From: an uncultured Brevibacillus sp.
Lineage (GTDB): Bacteria; Bacillota; Bacilli; Brevibacillales; Brevibacillaceae
Direction: 5' to 3'
Length of the DNA: 64,000 nucleotides
Assembly: GCF_947502445.1 (NCBI RefSeq)
Contig: NZ_CANMZW010000012.1
Coordinates: forward strand, 1 to 64,000
How positions within the stretch are numbered: the stretch's first letter is position 1; each line of letters starts with the position of its first letter. Under the pieces are notes generated by a model. It was not told the DNA's origin and did no database searches. It saw nothing but the letters and a program-made list of their open reading frames with translations. Position numbers and translations under genes: made by a program. Positions 8,768-17,654 of this stretch are shown one piece after another.

Positions 8768-9751
8768 TTAATGATAGTGAATCATTCCTTGTGCCAGCTC
8801 TTCCACACGATGGCAGGCGACAAAATGCTCTGCCTCGACTTCCTTCCATTCTGGATCTTTTTCTAGGCAGATGCCCTGCGCAAAAGAACATCTCGGCGCA
8901 AAGCGGCAGCCTTGCTGTGGATTGATTGGCGATGAAATCTCCCCTTTCAAAATGATTTTGTCTTTCTTGTCTAGCACGTTGACAGAAGGGATCGCTGACA
9001 AGAGTGCCATACTGTATGGATGAAGCGGCCGCTTGAAAAAAGTCGATTTCGTTGCCTTCTCAATGAGCTGTCCCAAATACATGACACCCACATGATCTGA
9101 AATGTGCTTGACGACCGACAGATCATGCGAAATAAACATATAAGTCAGTCCCAGCTGCTTTTGCAGCTTCACCATCAAATTGAGGATTTGCGCTTGAACA
9201 GATACGTCCAGCGCGCTGACAGGCTCATCACACACAATGAAGCTGGGGTTGATCGCAAGTGCTCTGGCAATGACGATCCGCTGCCTGCGTCCCCCGTCAA
9301 ATTCATGTGGATACGAATTGCTGGCACTTTGCGGCAAGCCAATCAACTCCATCAGCTCGGCTACTTTTGCCCTTCGCTCCTTGTCTGACTTGTAGATGCG
9401 AAAGAAGGTCAACGGTTCCTCAATAATTTGGGAAACGGTCATCCTGGGATTCAGCGAAGCATATGGGTCCTGGAAAATAATCTGCATATGCTGCCTCATT
9501 TGCCGCATTTCCTCTTTCGAAAAGGTTGTGATGTCCATTCCTTTAAACAAGATTTTGCCTGCTGTCGGCTCATGCAGTCGCAGTATGACGCGTCCGAGTG
9601 TACTCTTTCCGCAGCCGGATTCCCCGACAATTCCAAGCGTCTCCCCTTGTTTCAGGCTAAATGACACGTCATCTACGGCATGCAGCATGCCTTTTGGAAC
9701 CGAAAAGAGCTTTTTTACATGCTTGATCTCCAGTAAATTTTGTGAGCTCAT
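8768..9751 (-). CDS. Peptide-type ABC transporter ATPase (OppF/DppF type)
   Basis: A 327-residue ATPase with Walker A GESGCGKST, Q-loop IFQDPYASLNPR, Walker B FIVCDEPVSALD and the C-terminal oligopeptide-family Cys block RFAPRCSFAQ. The signature motif reads HEFDGGRRQR where most members have SGGQ, a substitution at the ATP-contacting Ser and the Gln. I recall FDGGRRQR variants among OppF-like ATPases, so it may be a subfamily trait and not a defect. Its ATG overlaps the stop of the preceding ATPase gene (ATGA), showing translational coupling. Confidence 0.9.
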   Translation of the reverse strand: MSSQNLLEIKHVKKLFSVPKGMLHAVDDVSFSLKQGETLGIVGESGCGKSTLGRVILRLHEPTAGKILFKGMDITTFSKEEMRQMRQHMQIIFQDPYASLNPRMTVSQIIEEPLTFFRIYKSDKERRAKVAELMELIGLPQSASNSYPHEFDGGRRQRIVIARALAINPSFIVCDEPVSALDVSVQAQILNLMVKLQKQLGLTYMFISHDLSVVKHISDHVGVMYLGQLIEKATKSTFFKRPLHPYSMALLSAIPSVNVLDKKDKIILKGEISSPINPQQGCRFAPRCSFAQGICLEKDPEWKEVEAEHFVACHRVEELAQGMIHYH

Positions 9752-10731
9752 GCCTTCACCTCATCTCGGACTTGGAAATGGCATTTACTCAGATGCACCT
9801 CTCCCTGCATCTCTGGTGAAGTCGTTTCGCAAATGTCCATCTTGTATTTACACCGGGGATGAAAGAAGCAGCCTGTGGGCAATGCAGCGGGATTAGCCAT
9901 ACTTCCTTCGATCTGATAAAGCATCTCCTGATCTTCCTCCAGCTTGGGTATCGATTCGAATAGTCCGATCGTATACGGGTGCTTCGGATTGGTATACACC
10001 TCTTCAACAGTGCCAATTTCAACGATTTCCCCCGCGTACATGATCGCTACCCGATTGCAAGTCTGGGCGACTACTCCCAAATCATGGCTGATCAATATCA
10101 TGGACATGCTGTATTGCTCTCGCAGCTGCTTCATCAGCTCGAGCACCTGCGCCTGAATCGTTACATCCAGAGCAGTCGTAGGCTCGTCTGCGATCAACAG
10201 CTCTGGATTGCATAGCAGAGCCATCGTGATCAGCACTCTCTGTTTCATCCCCCCGGAAAATTGGTGCGGGTAATCACTGTAACGATCCGCTTTTACCCCG
10301 ACGGTTTCCAGTAGCTCGATGACCTGCCTTTTCGCTTCCGCCCTGCTCCCTTTTTTATGGGTCATGACTGCTTCCGTCAGCTGGTCACCGACACGCATGA
10401 TCGGGTTGAGTGCCGTCATGGAATCCTGAAAAATCATAGAGATGCCATTGCCTCGCAGCTGCTTGTTTTCTTTTTCTGTGTTGTGGATCAAGTTTTTCCC
10501 TTTGAACAAAATCTCGCCGTCCACAATGATCCCCGGCGGGTCAGGAATGAGCTGGATCACGGAAAGCGCCGTTGTCGTTTTGCCCGCTCCCGTCTCACCG
10601 ACAATTCCTAGGCTGTCTCCTTTTTGGAGCTTCAGGTTCACGCCATTCACTGCTTTTACTACACTGTCTTCTGTCACGTAATGGACATGGAGGTTTTTGA
10701 TTTCGAGTATGTTTTCCACTGTCTCACCCAT
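9748..10731 (-). CDS. Peptide-type ABC transporter ATPase (OppD/DppD type)
   Basis: A 327-residue ATPase with Walker A GETGAGKTT, Q-loop MIFQDSMTALNPIM, a normal signature FSGGMKQR, Walker B LLIADEPTTALD and the C-terminal block GCFFHPRCKYKMDIC typical of OppD/DppD. It would pair with the OppF-type subunit as a heterodimer. It starts three bases after the end of the upstream permease and overlaps the next gene by four bases. Confidence 0.92.
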   Translation of the reverse strand: MGETVENILEIKNLHVHYVTEDSVVKAVNGVNLKLQKGDSLGIVGETGAGKTTTALSVIQLIPDPPGIIVDGEILFKGKNLIHNTEKENKQLRGNGISMIFQDSMTALNPIMRVGDQLTEAVMTHKKGSRAEAKRQVIELLETVGVKADRYSDYPHQFSGGMKQRVLITMALLCNPELLIADEPTTALDVTIQAQVLELMKQLREQYSMSMILISHDLGVVAQTCNRVAIMYAGEIVEIGTVEEVYTNPKHPYTIGLFESIPKLEEDQEMLYQIEGSMANPAALPTGCFFHPRCKYKMDICETTSPEMQGEVHLSKCHFQVRDEVKA

Positions 10732-10734
10732 CTT

Positions 10735-12264
10735 CTATTTCAGCTTTGGATCCAAGGCATCTCTCAGTCCATCCCCAAAAAAGTTAAACGATAGCACCAT
10801 TACAATAATTGCGATGCCCGGATAAACGGCCAGGTATGATTTCGATTCGAGATACGCGCTTCCGATTTTCAAGATGTTTCCCCACTCCGGAATATGAGGC
10901 TCCACCCCCAGTCCCAAGTAGCTCAGGCTGCTTGTGGAGATGACAGCTATCCCGATCGTTAAGGTCGCTTTGACGATAATCGGTGCCAACGAATTCGGGA
11001 TGATATGCTTGAAGATGATCGCGTGGTCCTTTGCCCCACAAGCTCTCGCTGCCTCGATAAACTCAAAGTTGGACACGCTTAGTACCGTCGCCCGCATCGT
11101 CCTCGCATAAGTAGGGATGTATCCGATACTGAGAGCGATAATCAAATTGGTCGTATTCGCTCCAAAGGCAGCGACGATCGCAATGGCGAGCAGCATGCCT
11201 GGAACCGCATATAAAATATCCAGCGCTCTCATGATGAAGTTATCAACGTACTTGCCATAAAAGCCGGATACTGTACCCAATAATCCACCTATGATTACCG
11301 GGATTAATGTCGTCAAAATACCGACTAGCAGAGAAATTCGCCCCCCGAAGATGATTCGAGAAAATACGCATCTGCCAAAATCATCGGTTCCAAACGGATA
11401 CTCCAGGCTTGGCGAGAGCAACAAGGTTGAATAGTTGTTCTCTACGGCAAGCGAATATTCAAAAGTGAAATAGCTGCAAATCGATAGCGAAAGCAAAACA
11501 GTAATAAAGAGAAGACCAAGTGCCGCCATCGCGTTTCGAAACAGTCTTCGGACAATATCCACCCAGGTGACGAGCACTTCCTTGTTTCCATGCCTGATTT
11601 TGTGCAACAACGTAAGTCCTAGCAGCAGCGAGAATACATTGCCTGTGACTGCAGTCAGAATCAGCAAATACGCGAGTGGCAGCAAATGCCTTGATACATC
11701 GCCATTTTTCACAAAGAGACCGATTAGTATCATCGCTGCGATGTGCAGTACACTGACCGCCAGAAGAATACCCATCCCCAAGAGGAACAGATCTGCAACA
11801 TAGGGCTTGAACAGATTCAATGCCGAGATTAAAATAATGCAAATGTTCGTCAGCGCCATGTAGATGGATAACATATACTCGATTGATTTTTCTTTTTTGA
11901 TGATATCGAGTGCAGCAATCGCAACGAAAATATTTCCTGTCAGCAAGGCGATTATAAGCGAAAAGCCAAAAATCCTGGTCGTTGCTTGAATCGTATTTCG
12001 CTGTATGATATCGCTTCGGATTTTCGCTGAGACGAGTAGTTGTAGCATTCCGAACAAGAGATAAATGCCTGCCAATACAAGAAAAGGTATCGATACCGTC
12101 CGCTCAAAAAGATCATAGCCACTAAGTCCAAACAAAATGGCCAAAACGATTGATGCCGATGCGGCGAAATTCGAAAGCTTGTATTCCTGAAATGCTTTTA
12201 GCTTGCGTTTGGTAGCTCGTTTTTCATAGTGTGTTCTCATCCATGCACCTGCTTTAGTAATCAC
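10735..12264 (-). CDS. Peptide-type ABC permease (OppC/DppC type) with long N-terminal membrane extension
   Basis: The last 270 residues of this 509-residue protein are a standard OppC-type permease, with YPFGTDDFGR, the coupling motif EAARACGAKDHAIIFKHIIPN and the YLGLGVEPHIPEWG tail. Usual members have about 300 residues. The first 230 residues here are an extra hydrophobic region with about six membrane helices (such as ASASIVLAILFGLSGYDLF and the LTGNIFVAIAAL segment) that I do not recognise; two stretches in it, LTGNIF and VTGNVF, look like an internal repeat. It overlaps the upstream permease gene by 11 bases. Confidence 0.85.
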   Translation of the reverse strand: MITKAGAWMRTHYEKRATKRKLKAFQEYKLSNFAASASIVLAILFGLSGYDLFERTVSIPFLVLAGIYLLFGMLQLLVSAKIRSDIIQRNTIQATTRIFGFSLIIALLTGNIFVAIAALDIIKKEKSIEYMLSIYMALTNICIILISALNLFKPYVADLFLLGMGILLAVSVLHIAAMILIGLFVKNGDVSRHLLPLAYLLILTAVTGNVFSLLLGLTLLHKIRHGNKEVLVTWVDIVRRLFRNAMAALGLLFITVLLSLSICSYFTFEYSLAVENNYSTLLLSPSLEYPFGTDDFGRCVFSRIIFGGRISLLVGILTTLIPVIIGGLLGTVSGFYGKYVDNFIMRALDILYAVPGMLLAIAIVAAFGANTTNLIIALSIGYIPTYARTMRATVLSVSNFEFIEAARACGAKDHAIIFKHIIPNSLAPIIVKATLTIGIAVISTSSLSYLGLGVEPHIPEWGNILKIGSAYLESKSYLAVYPGIAIIVMVLSFNFFGDGLRDALDPKLK

Positions 12265-13726
12265 TTATTTTGGAACGAATGCGGGGATCAAGAAAGGCGT
12301 ACAGCAAATCGACAATCAGGTTCACAATTGAAATGGTTACGGCCACATAGATCACCCCCGCTAAAATCCCCGGAATATCCGGAATAAATTGTTTATCGAC
12401 GATGTAGCTGCCGATCCCGTTGATATTAAATACTTTTTCCGTTACGGCAGCCCCGCCAAGCATACCGCCGAACTGCAAGCCGATTACCGTAACGATTGGT
12501 ATTAGCGCATTGCCCAAAGCGTGCTTCAGGATCACTTTTCTCTCACTCAATCCTTTTGCTTTGGCTGTCACGATGTAATCCTGATGAATCACCTCAAGGG
12601 TAGACGATCTCGTCATTCGAGCAACCGAGGCTGCCAGTCCCGTCCCCAACACGATCGCTGGATTGATGACCGACAACCAGTTGTCCGGATTAAAGGTAGC
12701 CGGGAGCCACTGTACCTTGATCGAGAAATACAAGATGGCGACCAGCCCCTGCCAAAAATCAGGGATCGATAATCCGAGCAGTACTAGTACCATAAAACCG
12801 TAATCGAAGAAAGAATACTGTCTTGTCGCTGAAATAAGTCCGGACGGTATCGCCATCAAAATCGCAATGATCAATGAAATTACTGTCAGTTGAAGCGTAA
12901 TCGGCAGCTTGCGAATAATCTCTGTCGATACCATTTCATTTCCAGCAAACGATTTGCCCAGATCAAACGTGACGAGCCCTTTAAAGGAATTCCATAGCTG
13001 GACGAGATAAGGCTGATCCAGGCCATAAACCTGATTAAAGTGTCGCAGCTGCTCTACAGTGGCCGTCTGCCCCAAAATGTTCGCAGCAGGGTCCAAGGGG
13101 GATAAATACAAAATCGTAAACACCAGAAAGGTAACTCCAAAAATAACAAAGACCATCATGACCAGGCGATCAAACACATATTTCAAATACGGCTTGCTAT
13201 AGATGTAAATGAACAAATACATCAAGGCTCCGGGGATCATAGACACTGCAAAAAACAATGGATGATTAATCAGCTTGGAAAACGTACTGCCGTATGTAAC
13301 TTTGCTGATCCCGGCAGCTCTCATCGCGTCATCGACTTTTTTTGTCACCTCTTCTTGAAACACCCTCGCTGCCAGCTTTTTCGTTTCTGCGTGCAGCTTG
13401 CTTTCGTTTACCTCTTTATTGAAAAAGATGTATTTGGTAGTGAGCTCATAGCGTATATCCGCAGTAAGCTGGTTTTCTACTCCTTCTTTGCGTAAACGAA
13501 ACTTGGTCTCCTCTCTCCATTTGAGAAACGGATCGGATCGCTTTTGAATGAAAAAGACAGCTGCCACAACCAGGTTGATTGGTAATCCGGAAATAAAAAG
13601 GAGTATTTTGTAGAGCTGATTTTTCAACATCTTTTCATAGGTACGGCCAATCCGGTAGCGAACGCCCATAGCGTCTGTTGTTTTCAGCTTTTCCTGTACA
13701 ATACGCCCCGTGTTGATATATGCCAT
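12254..13726 (-). CDS. Peptide-type ABC permease (OppB/DppB type) with N-terminal extension
   Basis: First gene of the importer operon, 490 residues. The C-terminal 310 residues are an OppB-type permease (VFGVTFLVFTILYLSPLDPA, then the coupling motif TAKAKGLSERKVILKHALGN and a C-terminus ending FLDPRIRSK). The first 180 residues are unusual: one hydrophobic helix near residue 45, a charged stretch of about 110 residues, and another hydrophobic helix near 165. The ATG at 13726 has GGAGGT nine bases upstream, so I prefer it to 13792. Transcription starts from the promoter at 13948-13976. Confidence 0.85.
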   Translation of the reverse strand: MAYINTGRIVQEKLKTTDAMGVRYRIGRTYEKMLKNQLYKILLFISGLPINLVVAAVFFIQKRSDPFLKWREETKFRLRKEGVENQLTADIRYELTTKYIFFNKEVNESKLHAETKKLAARVFQEEVTKKVDDAMRAAGISKVTYGSTFSKLINHPLFFAVSMIPGALMYLFIYIYSKPYLKYVFDRLVMMVFVIFGVTFLVFTILYLSPLDPAANILGQTATVEQLRHFNQVYGLDQPYLVQLWNSFKGLVTFDLGKSFAGNEMVSTEIIRKLPITLQLTVISLIIAILMAIPSGLISATRQYSFFDYGFMVLVLLGLSIPDFWQGLVAILYFSIKVQWLPATFNPDNWLSVINPAIVLGTGLAASVARMTRSSTLEVIHQDYIVTAKAKGLSERKVILKHALGNALIPIVTVIGLQFGGMLGGAAVTEKVFNINGIGSYIVDKQFIPDIPGILAGVIYVAVTISIVNLIVDLLYAFLDPRIRSKISDY

Positions 13727-13812
13727 ACGACAACCTCCAAATGCGCGTTTTAGCGGAAAGTTTGCATGCGCTCCAGAATTTATCAGCTTCATGCTTAAAA
13801 ATTCTTATACGT

Positions 13813-13861
13813 AAAAAAAGACAACAAGAAACAAACCTCAATCAGTTTGCTTCCCGTTGTC
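13813..13861 (-). terminator. Leader terminator hairpin upstream of the importer operon (attenuator candidate)
   Basis: On the minus strand, arms 13861-13845 and 13836-13820 form a 17-bp helix (three G-U pairs) with an 8-base loop, followed by T7. It lies between the promoter at 13948 and the first start codon at 13726, so it would end transcription before the operon. A smaller hairpin, CCCGACAACGGG at 13864-13853, would use the same 5' arm and could act as an antiterminator. I could not match it to a known riboswitch class or T-box. Confidence 0.7.
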
Positions 13862-13947
13862 GGGTCAGCCCCATATATTCAAGTACGGTACATAAAGGAA
13901 TTCATATAATACCAAGTTGTTTAGTGTGGATTGATTGCACTTGACTC

Positions 13948-13976
13948 ATTTTAAACAAAACATCGTCAACAGTCAA
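13948..13976 (-). promoter_or_regulatory. Sigma-A promoter of the importer operon
   Basis: On the minus strand TTGACT (13976-13971), 17 bases, then TAAAAT (13953-13948). The match and spacing are near consensus. A leader of about 215 bases precedes the first permease start. Confidence 0.75.
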
Positions 13977-13983
13977 TACTTAG

Positions 13984-14026
13984 CAAAAAAAACCGCCTTC
14001 CTCCATTTCACGGAAAAGAAGACGGT
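13984..14026 (-). terminator. Terminator of the small lipoprotein gene
   Basis: Minus-strand stem ACCGTCTTC/GAAGGCGGT (one mismatch), followed by T8, directly after the stop codon at 14033. Confidence 0.75.
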
Positions 14027-14032
14027 CTGTAA

Positions 14033-14569
14033 TTACAGATGATCGAATCGGAACCAGACAACCTTATTATCGGCAATACCAAAGTTGGCCACGTACTTGC
14101 TGCCTTTGTACACGACTTCCTTTTCTCCGGTTGCATCGCCATACAGCTTTTTCATTTCGTCGCTGCTGGCGTACATCGCCAAGCCTCTATTGGTCTTGAG
14201 CACTTCCGCGTCTTCCTTTGCAACTCCACCTAGCATAATCGATTGAAGCACGCCTTTTTTCACTTTGACGATCACTTGAGTGCGATTCACAAGCAGCATG
14301 CCCATCACTGCTTCACCCGCTCCCGATGCCATCTGGTCAACAGTGTAGCTCTCTCTTGATACCATGTCCATGAAATCAGCCTTGTTTGGCTTTAGCAGCT
14401 CCATCGCTTCTTTGATGTTTTGACCTACATAAATACCGTTGATGCCATACTCCTTTTGATTCTCAGGATCAAAAGAGTCTGCCGTCCCATTCTGCGAGGA
14501 ACAAGCCACCAGCATCATGACGGCTAATGCGAAAATTGCCATTATGCGAAGCATTTTTCTACTATTCAT
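14033..14569 (-). CDS. Small lipoprotein of unknown function
   Basis: A lipoprotein of about 178 residues with the lipobox MLVAC. The mature part contains an ordered domain starting YGINGIYVGQNIKEAMELL and ending KVVWFRFDHL, which I do not recognise but which resembles secreted domains that begin with a G(I/L)xxGQ element. A GTG at 14578 is possible; the ATG at 14569 with AGGTG upstream fits better. It is a single-gene unit with its own terminator. Confidence 0.65.
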   Translation of the reverse strand: MNSRKMLRIMAIFALAVMMLVACSSQNGTADSFDPENQKEYGINGIYVGQNIKEAMELLKPNKADFMDMVSRESYTVDQMASGAGEAVMGMLLVNRTQVIVKVKKGVLQSIMLGGVAKEDAEVLKTNRGLAMYASSDEMKKLYGDATGEKEVVYKGSKYVANFGIADNKVVWFRFDHL

Positions 14570-14643
14570 AGTGCTCACCTACTCTAGCCCGGTATGTACA
14601 CCGATTATCTTACCTTACCCGTCAGCTAGGAGCAAGGAGAGTC

Positions 14644-15090
14644 TTATTCTCGAGGGCCGCTTACCTTTTGGCGAGGGCGATTGGGGGGCTGATTGTTGCT
14701 CACGTTTTGTTTAAAGCCCTCTAAAATCTTCAACAAGGAGGCAAAAAACGGAGATCCAAAAACCGCTACTATTCCCCAGAGCCACGTACCGACTTGCCAG
14801 GAGTTTTCCACATAGGCAGAAGCGGCACCAGTCAGGATCAGAGCCGGATCCAAGCCGAGCATCCCGAATATTCCGCTCGCTGCTACAACAGAAATAAGCA
14901 GATTGAAAAATCGTTTGTGATGCATGAGTCTCGCGGCGTGATTGTGATCTTCCCAGCAGTCGTTTCTCGCTTCATAATCCGTAGATAAAAAAGGGATGAC
15001 AGACTTGCAGGCTTCTGTTACTCCTGCGGCAGCACTCGATACGGCTGTAATATAAATTAAAAATGCGATAGAAGAATCCAGAGTGACCAT
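14644..15090 (-). CDS. Small membrane protein of unknown function
   Basis: A 148-residue protein with three hydrophobic stretches (about residues 5-25, 60-85 and 100-125), an acidic cytosolic or external loop between the first two, and a polar Pro/Gln-rich tail. The ATG at 15090 follows AGGGGAGGGG and is preferred to 15159. No family recognised. Confidence 0.6.
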   Translation of the reverse strand: MVTLDSSIAFLIYITAVSSAAAGVTEACKSVIPFLSTDYEARNDCWEDHNHAARLMHHKRFFNLLISVVAASGIFGMLGLDPALILTGAASAYVENSWQVGTWLWGIVAVFGSPFFASLLKILEGFKQNVSNNQPPNRPRQKVSGPRE

Positions 15091-15298
15091 CTTTTCCCCT
15101 CCCCTATCATCATATATATGGGGAGACGGAGACAACTTGCTTAGAAAACATGGATGCATCCTTGCTTTTGACGCATCTGTGGTTGCATTTATTCCCGATG
15201 CGAATTTTCTAAAAAATAACTACATCCTGTTCCCGACAAGCCTGTTTTGCTGTAACATGAGAATGGTATTCTACATAAAGGAAAGGTGGTCATTTTCC

Positions 15299-15778
15299 AT
15301 GCAAGATCAAGCATTCATTTGGAATCAGTACGATTTGATTCGTGGTATGACGGTAGCTATGCTCGCAAGCATCGACGAAGAAACTGCAGATATCATTCCG
15401 GATAATTTTAACAATAACATCCGCTGGAACCTGGGTCATATCCTTCTATGTCAAGATTTCCTGTTGTTTGGCCCTGCGGGAGTACAGCTGCCACCAGCCT
15501 ACGGTGCCTTATTCGCTCCTGCCACCAAGCCCGCCAATTGGCAAGGGGATATTCCTTCCTTGGAGACTTTGGCTGCTCAATTGAAGGAACAGCCAGCTCG
15601 CATCAAGGAAGCATTGCAGGATCGATTGAATGAGCCATTGCCGCAACCATTTCAATTGGGTGATAAAGGCACCATTTACACCTATGGCGAAATGCTGACC
15701 TTCACACTATTCCATGAAGGCATGCATATGGGATGTATTTCCGGATTACGCAAAGGTATCACAGCCGGTTCCAAATAG
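15299..15778 (+). CDS. DinB-family protein
   Basis: A 159-residue four-helix protein of the DinB/YfiT superfamily. The metal-binding histidines are visible in NNIRWNLGH (about residue 48) and HEGMH (about residue 144). DinB-fold proteins often bind a divalent metal and some are thiol-dependent transferases; the substrate here is unknown. The ATG at 15299 follows GGAAAGGTGG. A paralogue at 58537 shares the FNNNI-WNLGHI block but is cut off halfway. Confidence 0.8.
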   Translation: MQDQAFIWNQYDLIRGMTVAMLASIDEETADIIPDNFNNNIRWNLGHILLCQDFLLFGPAGVQLPPAYGALFAPATKPANWQGDIPSLETLAAQLKEQPARIKEALQDRLNEPLPQPFQLGDKGTIYTYGEMLTFTLFHEGMHMGCISGLRKGITAGSK

Positions 15779-15787
15779 ATCAGCTCA

Positions 15788-15818
15788 GAACGTGGGAAAC
15801 CTCCCGCGTTCTTTTTTT
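15788..15818 (+). terminator. Terminator of the DinB gene
   Basis: GAACGTGGG/CCCGCGTTC stem (one G-U pair), 6-base loop and T7, ten bases after the stop. Confidence 0.8.
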
Positions 15819-15840
15819 CCATGCCAAAGCCTTGCAAAAC

Positions 15841-15867
15841 GAAAACCGCCCCCAAGAAGGGAGCGGT
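15841..15867 (-). terminator. Minus-strand terminator
   Basis: On the minus strand ACCGCTCCC/GGGGGCGGT with a short T-run. It would end the transcript coming from phoH, so the 240 bases between phoH and this site are probably transcribed. Confidence 0.55.
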
Positions 15868-15946
15868 CCTTTGTCGAGCCCAATTGCTTTTATGGGGTCC
15901 TACCGGTTATTCTCTTTAGCACTTCAACCTCCATAGTAGAGAAAAG

Positions 15947-16057
15947 TTATCTAAAGGAATCGGTTTTCACCATAGCGACTTTCGTCGACTGCTTGATCAT
16001 CGTTATCCACGGATCTTCGCCTCCTGCAAGGCTATGCGCCGGTTTAACATGAATCAT
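15947..16057 (-). CDS. Possible 36-residue small ORF downstream of phoH
   Basis: The gap 15868-16109 holds no clear gene. Its longest minus-strand ORF encodes 36 residues (MIHVKPAHSLAGGEDPWITM and on to TDSFR) with protein-like composition but no Shine-Dalgarno. Two overlapping shorter ORFs in another frame do have good sites: one starts at a GTG after GGAGGCGAAGATCC, the next at a GTG after GGAGGTTGAA. This could be a decayed gene or small-peptide cluster in the phoH 3' region; I cannot decide. Confidence 0.25.
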   Translation of the reverse strand: MIHVKPAHSLAGGEDPWITMIKQSTKVAMVKTDSFR

Positions 16058-16109
16058 CGGGCTCGACAAAAACTAGTATGAACCGTTTTTTAAAATATAT
16101 ACAGGTCGC

Positions 16110-17444
16110 TTACAATAAATCTGCAGCGAGCTGTGCGAGTACGCTGCGCTCTCCTTTTTCCAGCCGGATATGCCCGGCTAGCTTTTGGTCCTTGAACACT
16201 TCAACGACGTATGTCAACCCGTTGTTGCTTTCGTCCAAATACGGATGGTCAATCTGCTCCGGGTCTCCCATCAAGACGATTTTTGACCCGTCGCCTACGC
16301 GAGTCAAAATCGTTTTGACCTCATGCTTGGTCAGATTTTGCGCTTCATCGATGATGATGAATTGACCTGGAATGGAGCGTCCACGTATATAGGTCAAAGC
16401 CTCTACCTGCAAGCTCCCCATTCCCGCAAGTATTTTATCCAGATCGCCAGGACGCTTTGTGTTGAATAAATATTCCAAATTATCATAAATCGGTTGCATC
16501 CACGGCCGTAGCTTCTCTTCTTTTTCGCCGGGCAAATAACCGATGTCTTTTCCTAATGGAACGATGGGACGTGCCACCAGCAGTTTTTTGTATTTTTGCT
16601 GATCCTCAATTTGCAGTAAACCTGCGGCCAATGCCAGCAGGGTTTTTCCTGTTCCGGCCTTGCCCGTCATGGTGACGAGCGGAATGTCATCCCGAAGTAA
16701 TAATTCTGTAGCCATACGCTGCTGCACGTTGCGGGCTCGAATTCCCCAAATCGGATCATCATCTGACACCAGCATCTCCAATGTCTTCCCATCATTGTCT
16801 ACCTTGCCGATTGCCGATATGGACGGGTTTAACTCATCCTTTAGCACCAGAAATTGATGGGGATAAAAACGGTAACGAGGGAAACAGGAGGCCAACTGCA
16901 GCTTTCTTGTTGCGTAGTACGCCTTGATGATCTCGGAAGCCACCATCATTTTTTGATACCCTGTGTAAATACTGGAATGCTCACCGACGACCCGATCCGA
17001 AAGAAAATCCTCTGCGGAAATGTTCAAGGCATCGGCTTTGACCCGCATCAATGCGTCCTTGCTGACGAGAATGACAGGACGAGGCTGCGGGGCCAAATTC
17101 TCTTCTTCCTGCAAATTCAGGGCAACCGCCAAAATACGGTTGTCGTTCGTCATTTCCGTAAATTGCTTCTGCAGCTTGTGCAGGGAGGAGTGGTTCAGCT
17201 CTACCCGGAATAATCCGCCCGTCTCCAGCGTGATTCCGGTATGCAAGTGCCCCAATTCCCGAAAACTGTCTAAAAGCCGCGATACGTACCGAGCGTTGCG
17301 GCCAATTTCATCCATGTACCTCTTCTTGGAATCGACTTCTTCCAACACCACAGCGGGTATGACAATCTCGTTGTCAGCGAAGGAAAACATCGCCCGTGGA
17401 TCTTGCAGGAGTACGTTGGTGTCCAGTACGTAGATTTTCTTCAA
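16110..17444 (-). CDS. ylaK: PIN-PhoH fusion ATPase (YlaK type)
   Basis: A 444-residue protein with an N-terminal PIN ribonuclease-like domain (YVLDTNVLLQDP, with acidic residues typical of the fold) and a C-terminal PhoH ATPase domain (Walker A GKAGTGKT near residue 263, Walker B FIIIDEAQN). Length and order match YlaK of B. subtilis, and its neighbour ylaJ is present. PhoH2-type fusions of this sort have been reported to unwind and cleave RNA; that activity is family knowledge, not shown here. Confidence 0.88.
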   Translation of the reverse strand: MKKIYVLDTNVLLQDPRAMFSFADNEIVIPAVVLEEVDSKKRYMDEIGRNARYVSRLLDSFRELGHLHTGITLETGGLFRVELNHSSLHKLQKQFTEMTNDNRILAVALNLQEEENLAPQPRPVILVSKDALMRVKADALNISAEDFLSDRVVGEHSSIYTGYQKMMVASEIIKAYYATRKLQLASCFPRYRFYPHQFLVLKDELNPSISAIGKVDNDGKTLEMLVSDDDPIWGIRARNVQQRMATELLLRDDIPLVTMTGKAGTGKTLLALAAGLLQIEDQQKYKKLLVARPIVPLGKDIGYLPGEKEEKLRPWMQPIYDNLEYLFNTKRPGDLDKILAGMGSLQVEALTYIRGRSIPGQFIIIDEAQNLTKHEVKTILTRVGDGSKIVLMGDPEQIDHPYLDESNNGLTYVVEVFKDQKLAGHIRLEKGERSVLAQLAADLL

Positions 17445-17654
17445 AATCTCGCCTCCTAATACCCATCTTATATACCCTATGCAATTTTTGGAGGGATGCT
17501 CAAATGTGGCGACGTGATGTACTAAAGTCTATGTTCGGTGTCCCACAGATAGACGGACCATTGGCAGAATGAAATAAGACAGGCAGGAACACAATACTTG
17601 TAACCCTGCCCTCCGAAGTTCAAGGAAGGCAATTTTGGGAAAGGGAGAATGCCT

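Noticed and set aside
13865..13947. T-box or purine riboswitch in the importer leader
   Set aside because: There is no GGGTGG-type T-box sequence and no purine aptamer core; only the hairpin pair is supported.
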